A stretch of 64,000 nucleotides of DNA, from NCBI RefSeq assembly GCF_963678635.1, contig NC_087070.1, forward strand, positions 38,390,600 through 38,454,599, in the 5' to 3' direction. Positions 33,713-44,822 of the stretch are shown piece after piece. The position numbers and the translations under genes were made by a program. The first letter of the stretch is position 1, and each line of letters opens with the position of its first letter. This DNA is from Symsagittifera roscoffensis. Taxonomy: Eukaryota; Xenacoelomorpha; Acoela; Convolutidae. The notes under the pieces are model-generated. The model was not told where the DNA came from. It saw only the letters and a program-made list of their open reading frames with translations, and ran no database searches.

Positions 33713-34414
33713 GTTCAAACTTTCTTAAGTAAAGTAACGTAACATTTGTGCTTGGGATGTTTTTTTTTCTTCAGACACGTTTCGACTTTTTAACCAGCCA
33801 TTTTTGACGTAAGTTTAAAAATATCATTCAAAAGGTATCTTTTCAAACTTAAGCTTAGGACAACAAATTCGCCTGTGATTTTTTTTGTAACAATACGGGC
33901 GCTTGAAAATTTCTAATTTGGCCAGGTTAGGATAATTAAGTGCGATGTTTTACGAACTTATTTCACGCGTAAGAAGCAAATAATGCGTTCCAAATCAAAT
34001 TGAGGCCAAAAACTTAGTCCTTTTATCACAGTACGAGACGCTAAACACACCCCGTAGTATTTTACAGAGCAAGTGGGGGATAAAATAAAAAAAAACTAAA
34101 AAAAAAAAACTAAATTTTTCTCAATTACTTCGACAATTATTCAACCAAAAAAAAACCTTTCAATTGGCCTTAAAGTGCTGTTGCCCTGATATACGAGCAT
34201 TCCTGATTGCAAAAAATGATTTGTTACTAGGTGCGAAATTTATCACTCTGTACTTTATATGGGCTGTGGGGGATGGTTTTCACAAAAAATCTCAGATTAA
34301 AAAAAAATATTTTTTTGTTTTCGTTACATTTATTTTTTTCGTGTTTTTACCGCTCCATAGACCTTAAAAAGCAGTCGGAACATTCAGGGCTTCGTCCTGA
34401 TACGATCAGTCTTG
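33713..34414 (+). mobile_element. Helentron-like element, probably composite
   Basis: The left tip is decayed (TGTTCAAACTTTCTTAAG). One right end is visible at about 34,182-34,204 (GCCCTGATATACGAGCATTC). The sequence then resumes in the family's distal half (GATTTGTTACTAGGTGCGAA) and reaches a second right end at 34,414 with GTCGGAACATT and the hairpin CAGGGCTTCGTCCTG. Either one copy inserted beside another or the distal half was duplicated. Confidence 0.65.
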
Positions 34415-34564
34415 TTGATAATTGTGTTTTCTTTAACCGCTGATCCATTTAGAAACATTTTCAATGGAAGTTTATAGAACCAGAACAACCAAAACCTCAA
34501 AACCATTTCAAAATTCAAAAGCATATCAGCAGTTCAAAAAGGGTCCTTTAAAAAACTATTTTGA

Positions 34565-37249
34565 TTATCTGAATTTGAACTGCCGACCTTTGTCTTTTTT
34601 AGCACGTCGGCCACTTCTCCAGTGATGTACAAAACACACCAGCGCCAAAATATTACAGACAACTGGGACGAAGAAAGACACAATAGGCACACTAAAGCCA
34701 GCAATGGGTGTAGTTTTCACTGTCAACTGGTGAAGATTGCTGAAATTTTCCAGATGGGTTCCCACGCCAGAGACCAGAAGAGCAGCGCAGATGTACAAGA
34801 TGAACTTGCAAACTGAAACTCATCCAGAGTCGAACTACTTTAGTCATTGTAAATTTGTCCTAATTAAAATATTGATGTTTTGCCTTATTGGGCATTTTAA
34901 TAGTTTCGATGCTGAGGTGTTCAATTAAAGGAAACAGATAGCTCATCTTAATATTTTTTTGTTATTTTGACTGAACAGAACAGTTTTGAAACAAATGGCT
35001 TTTTGGTAATAACTTTTTGGTAATAAAATAATAAAGACGTTTTTTTTTGCTCAAAAAATTTACCTCAATTACCGCCAACTGACGTCTGACATAATGAAAT
35101 AATCTTCGAGAAAGTTTGTCTTATCGATGAAATTGTTTTGGTGATTCTTTAAACAAGTAATTCGTGCTAAAGAGCCAACTAAAAAGGATTAGGGTATAAC
35201 TAGTTTGCTGCTCAGCAAAACATTGAAGAAAATCAGTAAGGAACCATATCATTTTTAGGACTTTTTCTGAGTATTTTTTGTTTCAGGAGTTAAACAACAA
35301 TGGCACCATGAAATTGAACCACAAGTCTTAATGATGTCATTTTAAATTCTTTCATATTCATAGAAATTTACAACAACAAATATGTTCGGATGAGAGAAGA
35401 CAATTAAGACAGCACAGCCAGTTTTTAAGTGTCAAATTAAGCGGAGAACAAAAAACAACATAAAATTACTACTAGTAAAAATTTATACTCTCCTGTCAAC
35501 TCTTCTTTTTCTTAGAAAACTATTTTTTTGTGCGTTCCCGAGTAGTCTTTTTTACCCATAACCTAGAAACCAACAGAAATAAATTATAATAGCCATCAAA
35601 AACAAATCTCAAAGCATGCTCAATTATATCGTATTTCTTAGAAAGTGGTTTTTCAGAAATTTAAGATTAAAATATTGAATTGAACCCGAGAAGCTCTTGT
35701 AAAAAACTGAACCAGTCAGTACAACAAAAAACTAAATTAAAATTTTAGATTGATAAAAACACTGGAATTTCTTGAGAATCTCTTTCCTCGATGTCTCTGT
35801 TAACCACCTGATCTGTATGCAAATATCTCTAGTTTGGTTTCTTCACTTCTCTGAATATCTTTTGTTTTGAGATATCCATTTTTGGCCGACTGACCTCAAA
35901 AATTTTCTAAAGTCGCTTTGGCGCCAATCTATTTTAATTTAAGGAGGGGAGCGCTCGCCATAAAAACGCGGTTTCAAATTAAATTTTTGTCAAATTAGGT
36001 TCTTTATAGTGATTTGAGGGAGCTCAGAAAATCAATTTGGCTGACCTATAAAAAAAGATCGACAAAAAAGGTCAAAATTTTTTGAAAATCTGCCCCCCCC
36101 CTCGAGAAATTCCTAGATCCGCGCGTGGATCAATAGCTACTTTTTCCGTTCTGCTAGGAAATCTGAAATGAAAATCCACTTGTCTAACTAAAAAAGTTTT
36201 TTCGCGTTTTTTTTTCTCGCAGTTTTCACGTTCGCAGTTGGAGAGCATTATTTCAGTTACCAATTGAATTTGAAAAAATCAAAAACTAAAAGCCAAAAAT
36301 AAGAGTGAATAAACTACAAGACTAATTTCGCACGCGTAAGCAGACATAACCAATAGACAGCTAGAAAAAAAATCAAGGAGCGCAGGTAAATGAAAAAAAA
36401 GAGTAGTTTTTATGAAAAATCTCAGCTTCAAAGTTTCAAAAGATTTGTCAATCAAACTTCTTTTTCGAATTTTTGGAACGATTCATTATTAGATCTATTT
36501 CTATAAAATAAAGCAATGTGAGCAAATTTTTCATTCCGCTAGGAAATCTGAAAATTAAATTCCACTTTTGTAACTAGAAGTTAATCACGTTTTTTGTGAC
36601 TTTTACACTTTTGCTGTTCGATAGTGGAGTTTGCATTTCTTTTAAAAAAGAGCTGGACTTAAAACAAATGAAAATTCAAACCTCGAAAAACTAAATTTGA
36701 GCCTGAACAAATTTTAAAACTTTTCCTGAAAAAAAAAACGAAAAAAAAAATCATCGCGACCGATATAAGAGTCTGAACTACCTTCCTCGACTCTTAAAAA
36801 AACGACCTTAATTTTTGCCTTCATTTCGTTCAGTGAGCGTTTTTTTACCATGCTGCAACTAACTTTTCGACCGCTGCGACTATATTTTCGACCGCAGGAC
36901 TTATTTTTTTTTTACCATGCCGCGACTAATTTTTGACCGCCACGACTAATTTTTTGACCGCCACGACAAATTTTTTGACCGGTGCGACTAATTTTTTGAC
37001 CATGCCAAGACTTATTTTTCGACCGCCGGGACCATTTTTTTATCGGTCGCGCCGGTCGCGGTTTTTAAAGCCCTCTGCTCACTTCAATATTTGAAAGATT
37101 TAAAACTTACCGATGGCTACAATTCCCACGGTCAGTGGTATTATCTTCCGATTGAAGCTTGTGGGTGCTTTGTCCTTGACAGCCAACAATATTTCCACAA
37201 AGGAAGCCACTCCAAAAAGCAGAGATGCGCAGAAGCAAACAAAAGCCAT
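34565..37249 (-). CDS. Small multi-pass membrane protein, two exons
   Basis: This is the best-supported host gene. Exon one (37111-37249) starts at an ATG and encodes MAFVCFCASLLFGVASFVEI, a membrane helix, then KDKAPTSFNRK. It ends at a textbook donor, CG|GTAAGTTTT. Exon two (34565-34812) follows a GAGTTTCAG acceptor in the matching phase. It gives a second helix (CKFILYICAALLVSGVG), a loop with NFS, a third helix (FSVPIVSFFVPVVCNILALV), and a basic tail RSGRRAKKDKGRQFKFR with a stop. The total is about 128 residues. The pattern fits helices 2-4 of a four-helix protein. A TTTCGCAG acceptor just before the ATG leaves room for an upstream exon; one open piece at 37610-37713 with a GTAAAT donor exists, but its phase does not fit. 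The 2.3-kb intron is full of repeats. The family is not recognised. Confidence 0.65.
35880..36126 (+). mobile_element. hAT-type miniature element, decayed
   Basis: The body matches its relatives: GGCCGACTGACCTCAAAAA, TTGGCGCCAATCTATTTTAA, GAGCTCAGAAAATCAATTTGG, TTTGAAAATCTGCCCCCCCC and CTCGAGAAATTCCTAGATCCGCG. The right tip reads CCGCGCGTG instead of CCGCCCCTG. The left tip and target duplication could not be placed. Confidence 0.5.
36335..36800 (+). repeat. Dispersed family C repeat
   Basis: It contains ACATAACCAATAGACAG, AAAATCTCAGCTTCAAAG, CGAATTTTTGGAACGATTC, CACTTTTGTAACTAGAAG and a CGATATAAGAGTCTGAACTACC end, in family order. It is one of the more complete copies. Confidence 0.6.
36836..37066. 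repeat. Minisatellite of about 21 bp with GACCGCC cores
   Basis: About nine imperfect units resemble ACTAATTTTTTGACCGCC followed by a short GC tag (CACG, GTGCG, GCAGG). The last units grow GC-rich (ATCGGTCGCGCCGGTCGCGG). It starts about 45 bp inside the intron from the GTAAG donor at 37110, so it could affect splicing of that intron; that is inference. Confidence 0.8.
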
Positions 37250-37501
37250 CAGCTGCGAAATCTATCCGGTTCATAAGGTGAAGTAACGTCAGTTAACTTA
37301 ACGTTGTTCCGAGCTAGTTTACAATTCAAAAAATTACTAAAAAGTTTAGAGATTTTGAAGAAAATGACAAAAACAATAGTTGTTGGATATTTTATTGAAA
37401 AAGGGAAAACTTTTCTATTGACTCTATAAAGAAAAGAAATGCTGATGAACAAAGTTTGCTAAAATCGATCAAAAACCATATACATATCAAAGGCATATAT
37501 A

Positions 37502-37930
37502 ACAAGATTGCTTGTGTAAGGACAACGCCCTAAATGTTCTGATGGTTCTTTAATTGATCTCGAACAGTTTTTGTTAAATTAAACATTGGCAAAATCAAGA
37601 GATATTTACCCGACCTCACAGGAGCGTATTTTTTTGGTGTCACGAAAGGTTTTACAAGGTTGGTTAAGAAGACTCAACGGCTGCCATGGCCTAATTAGTG
37701 TACATTTTTTCATAGCAATTGGAAAATATGAACAAAAAATTCACTTTGCATATGGGGGACAAGAAAAAAGAGCCAAACTAAGAATTTTAGCTTGAAACCA
37801 TCAAATTTTTCAGCGTTACAATTTGAGTCGTGGTTGTGTATCGATTTATTAAAACCAATTAGCTCCTTAATTTGATTTGGAACGATTTGGTAGTGCGTGA
37901 TAATTCGCAGCTTGTAAATTTTAAACCAGC
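37502..37930 (-). mobile_element. Helentron-like element, decayed minus copy
   Basis: CAAGATTGCTTGTGTAAGG, then ACGCCCTAAATGTTCTGATG, is the reverse of the family right end with a decayed hairpin. AATTTGATTTGGAACGATTTGG near 37,869 is the family middle. The stretch between (37,580-37,800) does not match other copies and includes an open piece with a minus-strand donor at 37609. Confidence 0.45.
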
Positions 37931-38252
37931 AGTTTAATCAGACTTGGGGCAGGTTACTATAATGGCGTGGACATCGTGCTGGACACATGCAGATCAAGAG
38001 ATCGATCAGAGATACCGACGTTTTGTAAAAACTGATCTGAATAAAAGACGCGGGCATAAACTCTGGAAAATGAGAAGCTGACAACTATCTTTTACTTGTA
38101 TTTTTTCCAATTTCCAAAACCATGAAAGAAAAAAATTATTGAAATTTTTATTTAATTTCTAGGTAATTTTGGATGAAAAAGTTTGTAGTGAAATTCACCC
38201 GAAAAAAAAATTGTATCAAAAGTTACTTCTATCAAAATTACCACTATGTTTA

Positions 38253-38771
38253 TTGTTTCGATTTTTTTTTGATGAAAGTGACGGAATATTTATGCTCAGG
38301 GTGGTTTTTCTCCTGAAAATTTTTGACTTTTCTACTAGCAATTTTTGACTGAATTTTCTATAGTATTTGGAAGGTATAGTTGTCCTCAGCTCAAAAATAA
38401 AAAGATATTTTAACCTGTGATTCACTTTTGTTAAATTATGGGGTTTAAAGATTGATAATGTGGCTAATTTTGGACAGTTAACGCGTGATATGTTTCCCGC
38501 TTTCAATGCGTAAGCGAGATTTAATCGTTCCGAATTTAATAATTTAATAATTTAATAATTTAAAAAATCGTTCCGAATTGGTTGAAGCAGGCTAATTGTC
38601 TTAATTGCTACGTTACTGAGAGCAAAAATTATCACTGTGTACCTAATACGGTGTGTTGGGGGACAGTTTTTGAACATTTTATCACTCTGTACTTAAAAGG
38701 CATTGGCTGCTCCAATGACCTTAAAAGGCAGTCGGGACATTCAGGGCTTCGCGTTAATCCGAGCAATCTTG
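38253..38771 (+). mobile_element. Helentron-like non-autonomous element
   Basis: The left tip is TTGTTTCGATTTTTTTTTGATG, with GACGGAATATTTATGCTCAGG after it. Landmarks include TTAACGCGTGATATG and ATGCGTAAGCGAG. The right end has GTCGGGACATT and a damaged hairpin, then CGAGCAATCTTG. A tandem of four AATTTAATAA-like words sits inside at about 38,536-38,562. Confidence 0.7.
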
Positions 38772-40056
38772 TATTTTAATTGTGTGCACCTCTAATTTAC
38801 GCAAATTGCTTGTATAATAACTTGCAGCTGAGTTTTGTATGAAAAAAAAACATCAGTCGTATCAGTACTGGAATTTTTTACTCGCTTTCAATAAATTACA
38901 CGATAAAATTTATTTGTTTTTCTTTGTTTTTTCCACGATTTTTTAAATTAGAATAAATAAATAAACATACTTCAAGGTTTATTTTTGCAACCATCTAAAA
39001 AATAAATACGGTGGCAAATTAAACAATTGAAAGAACATATGTATCTCTATATCTGTTAGCACATCCTGAGAACTTTTAAATTCTCAGGGTATGCTAAACT
39101 TCTTTTAAACTCAAACTACAATTGATTGAAAAAAAAATGTACAAAAAACTCGTGATTTCTGAGGAGAACAAAAAAAAGAATCGTACAGTTTCATTTAGAA
39201 CATTAAAAGTAATTTTTGACGAAGGATCAATTTATGACCAAAATCTGATAAAATTTTAATAAACTCCATCTCTATGAAAAATTCAAGTTTAGTTACCAGC
39301 AAAATTATTGCCAATCACTCCCTACTGCTGAAAATGTACCATTTCCAAACTAAACGCTTTGACTTTTCATAGCTTTTATAATTGAAAATTATAATTGAAA
39401 ATATTTTATAATTGAAAATATTTTCAAAAGCCAAATGAGAGTTATAAAACTGTCAAAAAACTCATTGAAACTTGAAAAAACATGGGTGCCTGCTCTCTCA
39501 GGTTTTTTAACGAATCATAACAAGGTCAAACAATGTGTTTTCTGATTTTTAGGGGATCCTGCAACAGGGTGGAAAAGTATAATCCTTCAATCAGGTTGTT
39601 TTTTGCTTTAAAAAACCCAGAGATTGATGGCTTAACCATGGCGCAACTCAAAAAACTGAGAACCTTTGTTGCTCAGTTTTGCTCGTGTTTTAGATCTTTG
39701 ACCCAATACGTATTCCGCTAAACATTGAAGGTGAAAAAAATTATATTGAAATTATCTGTTTGTGGATTCCGCAATATTTTGGTTATGGTGATTTCCATTT
39801 TCAAGATTTGACGAATTCCGAAAAAAAAACGAGATCTCCTTTTTTCTGACATAACTAACAAAATCTGCAAAAATTGAATAATTAGTAACGTTTTCATTCA
39901 TCAGGTAAATCTTGAATATAAAGTTCAACTGAAAAAAAGTCACTCACTTGCATCACTTGCACAAGTATTACATGAGAGCAATTGTGATTTCTTTTCACTT
40001 AATAAACTCGAAGCGAACTTAACAAGAATCTGAAATTTAACTGCCAAAACATAATG
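38772..40056. other. AT-rich region, no supported gene
   Basis: It holds a short tandem of ATAATTGAAAATATTTT words (about 39,376-39,425). A CTGATTTTTAG acceptor-like site at 39,551 precedes a short plus-strand frame of 62 codons. Nothing is defensible as a gene. Confidence 0.4.
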
Positions 40057-40064
40057 TTTAGTGT

Positions 40065-40285
40065 CAAAGCCGTGCGCAGAAACCTTTTTAGGGGGGGGGG
40101 GGGCGTTTTTTTGACGCGCGCTTACCTCTCAAAATTAGTTATATTGGCGCCAACGGCGCTTTTAGAAAGTTTTTGAGGTTGGTCAGCCGAAAATGGATGT
40201 CGTAAGGTTGTACCAAAGAGGGGACCCTTTGGAAAAATTTGGCAACCAGAATTGAGAGGGGGGTCGCCCTATCGGCACGCTACTG
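40065..40285 (-). mobile_element. hAT-type miniature element, 221 bp, 8-bp target duplication
   Basis: It is flanked by TTTAGTGT (40057-40064) and TTTAGCGT (40286-40293), an 8-bp target duplication with one mismatch. The inverted tips are CAAAGCCGTGCGCAG and, reversed, CAGTAGCGTGCCGAT. Inside are a 14-G run, TTGGCGCCAACGGCGC and GGTCAGCCGAAAATGGATG, shared with the copy at 60,817. The 8-bp duplication and CAG tips are hallmarks of the hAT superfamily. Confidence 0.75.
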
Positions 40286-40293
40286 TTTAGCGT

Positions 40294-40633
40294 TATTTTA
40301 AGATAAGTTCTAGAAGAAAACTAAAAAAATATTCAAAAAACCACGATTTAAATATTTGAAAGATCATTTTATTTATTAACACTCAAAAAATCTTTCTATT
40401 AAGCAATTATATTGATAGTCTTTAAACTTATAAGTTAATTTTACCAATTTGACATTCAAAACTTAAGAAACTTAACTGTGGTATAATCTGGAAGCTTTTT
40501 TCCTAGTTTTTTGAAAGCATGGTGGTCAGAATAACGCTAGATGGGTCTGAAGGCTTATAGCTATTTAGGTTTTCAACCAAATGGGTTTCTGGTGATTAAG
40601 TTTTTAAACTGTTCGATAACTTCAATCATTATA
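40294..40633. other. AT-rich spacer
   Basis: Nothing recognised. Confidence 0.4.
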
Positions 40634-40671
40634 TTACTTCACCTTTATCATTTCAGCAGCTTCTCCCAAAT
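40634..40671 (-). CDS. Possible short terminal exon
   Basis: A minus-strand acceptor TTTTGTTACAG is followed by an open stretch ending LGEAAEMIKVK-stop. It is short and charged, and typical of a last exon. No upstream partner was found on the minus strand before the family C copy at 40,905. It could belong with the decayed gene piece near 41.6 kb. Confidence 0.2.
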
Positions 40672-40904
40672 CTGTAACAAAATGCTAGGTTAGTGGTCAC
40701 TCAACCAAAATTCAAAGAAAAAACCTTTCAAAAAGTAAAAACTTCATCAGTTTTTCTAAACCTGTCTGACATGAACAAGATTCAATTCATAACCTAAAGT
40801 CAAGAAATAAAAAAAATTTAACATTTAAAAATAATAACAACCACAATAGCTGTTGGATGGTCACACAAATTTAAGTTGTTGGTCACAAAAATTTCATTGA
40901 AGCA

Positions 40905-41365
40905 TAAAAACCTTCGAAAAGATTTCTACAACTCTGCTGAGACTGAAAACGGTCCATGAGCTCAAGAATGCCAAAAAAGATGGAACATCGAAAAATTGTC
41001 CCAAAAAGAGTTCCCTTGCGGCTCCTTGAATTTCTTGATCATTTAAAAAAATGTTAGTTTTTAGATCAAACCGACTCGATTTGAAAAAATATATATATTT
41101 TAGAGAGATGAAATTTTGATTTCTTATTCTTCTGGGTAATCTGAAAGTTATGGTTTAGTTCTGATTTAAGTTTTTTTTTGTCATTCACATACTTTTGCGC
41201 CAATTGAAATTTAGTTCATCGAGAACAGAATTTACATTTCGTTTTTACAAATGATTTCGACTTGAATTTGAAAAAATCAAAAATCAAACTACGACAACCA
41301 TTTTTAGCGTGAACATTTTTGAATACTTTTTCTTGAAAAAAATTATTACGACCTATTCAGGGTTA
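40905..41365 (+). repeat. Dispersed family C repeat
   Basis: It contains GGTCCATGAGCTCAAGAATG, a CTTGAATTTCTTGATCATT block, CATACTTTTGCGCC, GAGAACAGAATTTACATTTC and TTTTTCTTGAAAAAAATTATTACGACC. It is closest to the copy at 56,515-56,930. Confidence 0.6.
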
Positions 41366-41584
41366 CATGGAAACCGAAACAATACAAACTCAATGAGCAA
41401 AAAAAAGGTTCACGAAGTGTTTTTTGTGAGTTTGCAAAAACCTTACAATTTCAATGATATGTAACATCAAATTGTATCGAATTCTTAAAAATGAATAAAT
41501 TTCATTAAAAAAAATCTTTTTGGGCCATAACGGAAAACACAGCGTTCTCGTTGAACATTTTATTTCATTAAATTTTGGTTTGTA

Positions 41585-41655
41585 TCTTGTTTTGGCTATA
41601 GTCCCTGCTTTTTTAAGATATTCATTGTGAAACAATTGGAGCATTCATTATAAAT
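41585..41655 (-). pseudogene. Degraded relative of the 57-kb small protein gene
   Basis: The minus strand reads NECSNCFTMN then ILKKQG before a stop. This matches DESCSKCYSLN and YLKKAG encoded at about 57,150-57,200. DNA similarity continues past the point where the 57-kb gene has its donor, and the GT is GG here. It is therefore a decayed paralogue or fragment. Confidence 0.4.
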
Positions 41656-41689
41656 AAAAATGAACCAAAAGCAACCAAAACTGCTCGAA

Positions 41690-42167
41690 TATTAGCGCAA
41701 AGCCCTGAACGTTCCTACTGTCCTTCAATTTAAACCGATTAGTTTTTGAGAAAAGAGAATACTGAAAACCTATGCATTTTGGAAAATATCCATGTGTAAA
41801 ACATTGAGTCGTACGAAAATAATACGACAATTAACTAGCCTCAATTCAATTTGGAATGCGGGATAATCTCAGCATTATAAAAAATGCGTTACAGTCTCAA
41901 CACTAAAAATAAACTGTTCAAAGTGAGCATAATTTATTCCAGAACATGGCAAATTTGGAAATTTTCAAACCCCCAGAACTTTACAAAGAGTTATCCGAGG
42001 TGAAATATCTTTTTACATTTGAACTCAGGACGTCAATATCTTCAATGGAGTTTAGAAAATAGGTCGAATAATTTTATTTTGATCGGTGAAAATTGACTGA
42101 ATAAAAAAAAACCACATCGAGCATGAATATTTCGTTTTCTTCGAAAGTCGGAACAATTAGCTGCTGT
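41690..42167 (-). mobile_element. Helentron-like element, second subfamily, minus copy
   Basis: It runs from a decayed right end (GCTCGAATATTAGCGCAAAG, CCCTGAACGTTCCTACTG) to a good left tip (CGAAAGTCGGAACAATTA). The block next to the left tip reads GTGAAAATTGACTGAATAAA, where other copies have the AAATTTGTCTGAAGAAAA block. This defines a subfamily shared with 42,469-42,810 and 55,664. Confidence 0.65.
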
Positions 42168-42468
42168 GATCAGAATTGCTTCAAAAATCTTTTTTTTTGC
42201 CAATTGTTACAATCTTTTTTACATTGACGAAAGCTCCATTTCAGTTCTTCACGGTGCGCTCTTACTTTCGCCATCTAAATATAAGAGTCTTACTAAGTTC
42301 ATTTACACGTAAAAATTAAAGCTTCCATTTTTATCAAACCTAGGCTATTCGATGATTTCTGCGATCAAAGCATTTTCCAGAGATAATATCAGAAACTTAC
42401 TTTTCAGATTTAAGATCCAATCTAAAATCTGATTATGGCAGCTGTTTGCTATTGAAATTAGAATAAAA
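42168..42468. other. Spacer between two same-oriented elements
   Basis: Nothing recognised; about 300 bp. Confidence 0.4.
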
Positions 42469-42810
42469 CAAGTCTGCTCGTATATCAGGGCACAGCGCTG
42501 ATTGTTTCGACTGTCCCTTAATTCATATCGAATAGTTTTTTGGAAAAAAATTTATTAAAACTTGTGTATCATGGCCAAAATTAATACAACCAATCCAATA
42601 AGCTAGCCTCAATTCAATTTGGAATGATTTTGTTGTGCGGGATAACTCGCCACGCATGAATAATTCGCGTTACGCTCTCAGTAATCACATGGCCAATTTG
42701 CGAAATTTCAAACCCACAGAAAACAAATATTTCAATCAGCGAAAATTGACTGAATAAAAAAAACTACACCGAGCATAAATATTCCGTTGTCTTCGAAAGT
42801 CGGAAGAATT
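42469..42810 (-). mobile_element. Helentron-like element, second subfamily, minus copy
   Basis: It starts CAAGTCTGCTCGTATATCAG and GGCACAGCGCTGATTGTTTCG and ends CTTCGAAAGTCGGAAGAATT. It shares GTGAAAATTGACTGAATAAA-like sequence with the previous copy. It is shorter, about 340 bp, through internal deletion. Confidence 0.65.
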
Positions 42811-43374
42811 AATTGCTCAAACTTATCGGCTTGTTTCATTTCAAATAACATTCTCCTGGTGAAATCGAAAGATGTAGAATGCTTTATGAGGCTGGCGGTG
42901 TATCAACTAGCGTATAGCTCGATTAACTATCATAGGAAAAATAAAATTGAAAATCGTATCGATTAGCACGAAAATCGGGACAAAAGTTCAAAAGTTGTCA
43001 AAAAAATTATTATACACCAAAAAGACGCGATCACAGTTTTTCACCTTTTTTACAACTTGTGAGGCAATAGGTACTCAGGTCAAGCCATTACAGGTCGGGG
43101 CGTGACTGATAACGACTTATGTGGCAAAGAATTTCTTTTTTTGTGAGCTGCTAGGTTTCTCAATTTTATATTTCTCAGAAGTCTTAATTTGTAAAAACTA
43201 TCATTTTTTTGTTTTTCAGAGAAAAAAGTTAGCAAAAGTGGTCGATACATTTTACCTTTTCAAAACTTAATGTTAGTCGAGCTTTACACTAGTCGAGCGG
43301 TTCCCATAAGTATGACTACAGTTTATAAACCAATTTTAATACACTATCTGGTATCAAACATAGTCTCAAGAAAC
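42811..43374. other. AT-rich spacer, nothing recognised
   Basis: No supported gene or repeat. Confidence 0.4.
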
Positions 43375-44822
43375 ATAGCCAACAGTCAGTTGGAAAAGAG
43401 ATATGAACAACGCAAAGAAAGAGAAACAAGACTTGTTTTTTTTTAAAAACTTCAAATTTTGAATTTCAGTTTAAAATTATAAGTCCATCTAGCCCTTTAT
43501 GTTTCTAGAACAATTTATGTTTAACATTTTTTGATAAAATTAACCGAATTTGGGAAAACTGGATCATTGGGGGAAATTTGCCAATGAGAGTCTCATACAG
43601 CTGATCGATTTAGAAGAGTTGGAGGGGAAGCAAAGTGTCTTCGCACAGGAGAGCCCTCATCAGCCCCCCCCCCCCAAGCTACCGAGGAAATTGAACCCAG
43701 CCATAAATATGAAGAGCTTAAATCATGCGTTTATATAGTTCAGTATCAGTTACTGGAACAGTTTTCAGGAATATCAAATAGCTCAGCCAGCAGTTTTCTT
43801 CTTCGGACGACATTACGAGGCCAAACTGTGCACTGGATAGGGACACAATTTTTTGTCTGTATGTTCCTGGATTCCACAGACAAGTTTTTAAACATGTTAA
43901 AATTTTGTCGGAACGATCAAAGGAAAGTAAAGAACAAAAGAAGAACAAAGGGAGCGTCCTTGTTGCTGAATCCACTTACAATGCACAAAATGCACAGTTT
44001 GGATGGCCTCGTAATGGAGAGAAGAGAATGGACCGGGGTACCAGCTTTTTGGGCTTAAAATTCGTCAGAGCCCTTGTATCCGTGCTTATCTGGATCTCTA
44101 CCTGGAGTTATGCCGTATCTCGACTGAAAATTGCGATCCAAATAAATTGTTGTTAATTTCAGGACTTAACCATGACAAAACACCAGAAAGGTCAAAAATC
44201 ATTCGGTTGTTGACTGAAGTTGCCAAGCCTTAGTCAATAGCCTTAAACAAACTTTTTTGCACTCGGCATTGAAGAAAAGAAACGTTTGTTCCATCAAAGC
44301 TCATGTTAGTTCAGGTAATAGTTGCTGTGAATGACTATTTATGAAAAATGTATAATGGTGAAAGAAAACATCTGCAAAATCCATGCCACGGTGAAATTAA
44401 GGCCGGAAGGAACTTTCCTTAGACTATTCTTCAAGCAGCAAAATGAGGCTGAACAAAAAAAATTTGGATGACTTGTTTTTTTGTCAGACTGAAGTTTGTA
44501 GACATTCAATTGGAACAGTGCATCAAACCTAGTGTCATAGTCGACAAAATTTCTTGCCAAAATTACTGCAGAATAAAAGATAGTGGGCCAACATATAGCA
44601 AAACAAAATTTTTTAAAAGTATTTCTGGAAATATAATGAAAAAAAGAAATAAGGAGTCGGCTATGTCAGCTCAGTCAAGGAAAATTGTTCAGAATGGAAT
44701 TAACAGAGCTTCACACGACAAAAGCAAATGACAAAGCTCAGGAAAATATTTGTTAAACATATCAGATACCTAATGTCAAAAAACCTGAAAAATCACACTG
44801 GCACAGTGACATATATCCAAAA
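43375..44822. repeat. Segmental duplication, copy 1
   Basis: It matches 45535-46862. The first part (43,375-43,520) is a family C start shared by both. The segment 43,521-44,077 is absent from copy 2. From about 44,078 (CCGTGCTTATCTGGATCTC) onward the two align to about 44,820 with many substitutions. Copy 1 has AACCATGACAAAACACCAG uninterrupted, the empty site for the hAT insertion in copy 2. Confidence 0.75.
44055..44123 (-). CDS. Candidate terminal exon in the duplicated segment
   Basis: A minus-strand acceptor CGCAATTTTCAG is followed in frame by SRYGITPGRD, then DKHGYKGSDEF and a stop. Copy 2 at about 45,700-45,765 has the same acceptor and SRYGITPGRDLDKHGY before diverging. The preserved acceptor and frame in both copies favour a real exon in the ancestor. 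No upstream exon could be linked with confidence. A 73-codon frame at 44339-44560 (start region ARNFVDYDTRFDALFQ), preceded by a TTCTGCAG acceptor, is one candidate; its counterpart in copy 2 is frame-disrupted. Confidence 0.3.
   Translation of the reverse strand, partial: SRYGITPGRDPDKHGYKGSDEF

Larger units (their letters stand above)
34813..37110 (-). other. Repeat-filled intron of the membrane-protein gene
   Basis: The donor is GTAAGTTTTA at 37110 and the acceptor is GTTTCAG ending at 34813. It holds a hAT-type miniature element (35,880-36,126), a family C copy (36,335-36,800) and a 21-bp minisatellite (36,836-37,066). Introns in compact nematode genes are usually far shorter, so this one probably grew by insertion. 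Confidence 0.55.

Noticed and set aside
35287-35331. Good TTTTTGTTTCAG acceptor followed by a 14-codon plus-strand end
   Set aside because: It lies inside the intron of an opposite-strand gene with no upstream partner; probably chance.
37610-37713. Possible first exon of the membrane-protein gene (MKKCTLIRPWQPLSLL, donor GTAAAT)
   Set aside because: Its phase does not match the next acceptor at 37252, and it encodes no membrane helix.
43718-44058. Overlapping open frames on both strands (85 codons minus, 76 plus)
   Set aside because: The interval is deleted from the sister copy of the duplication, and neither frame has splice or motif support.
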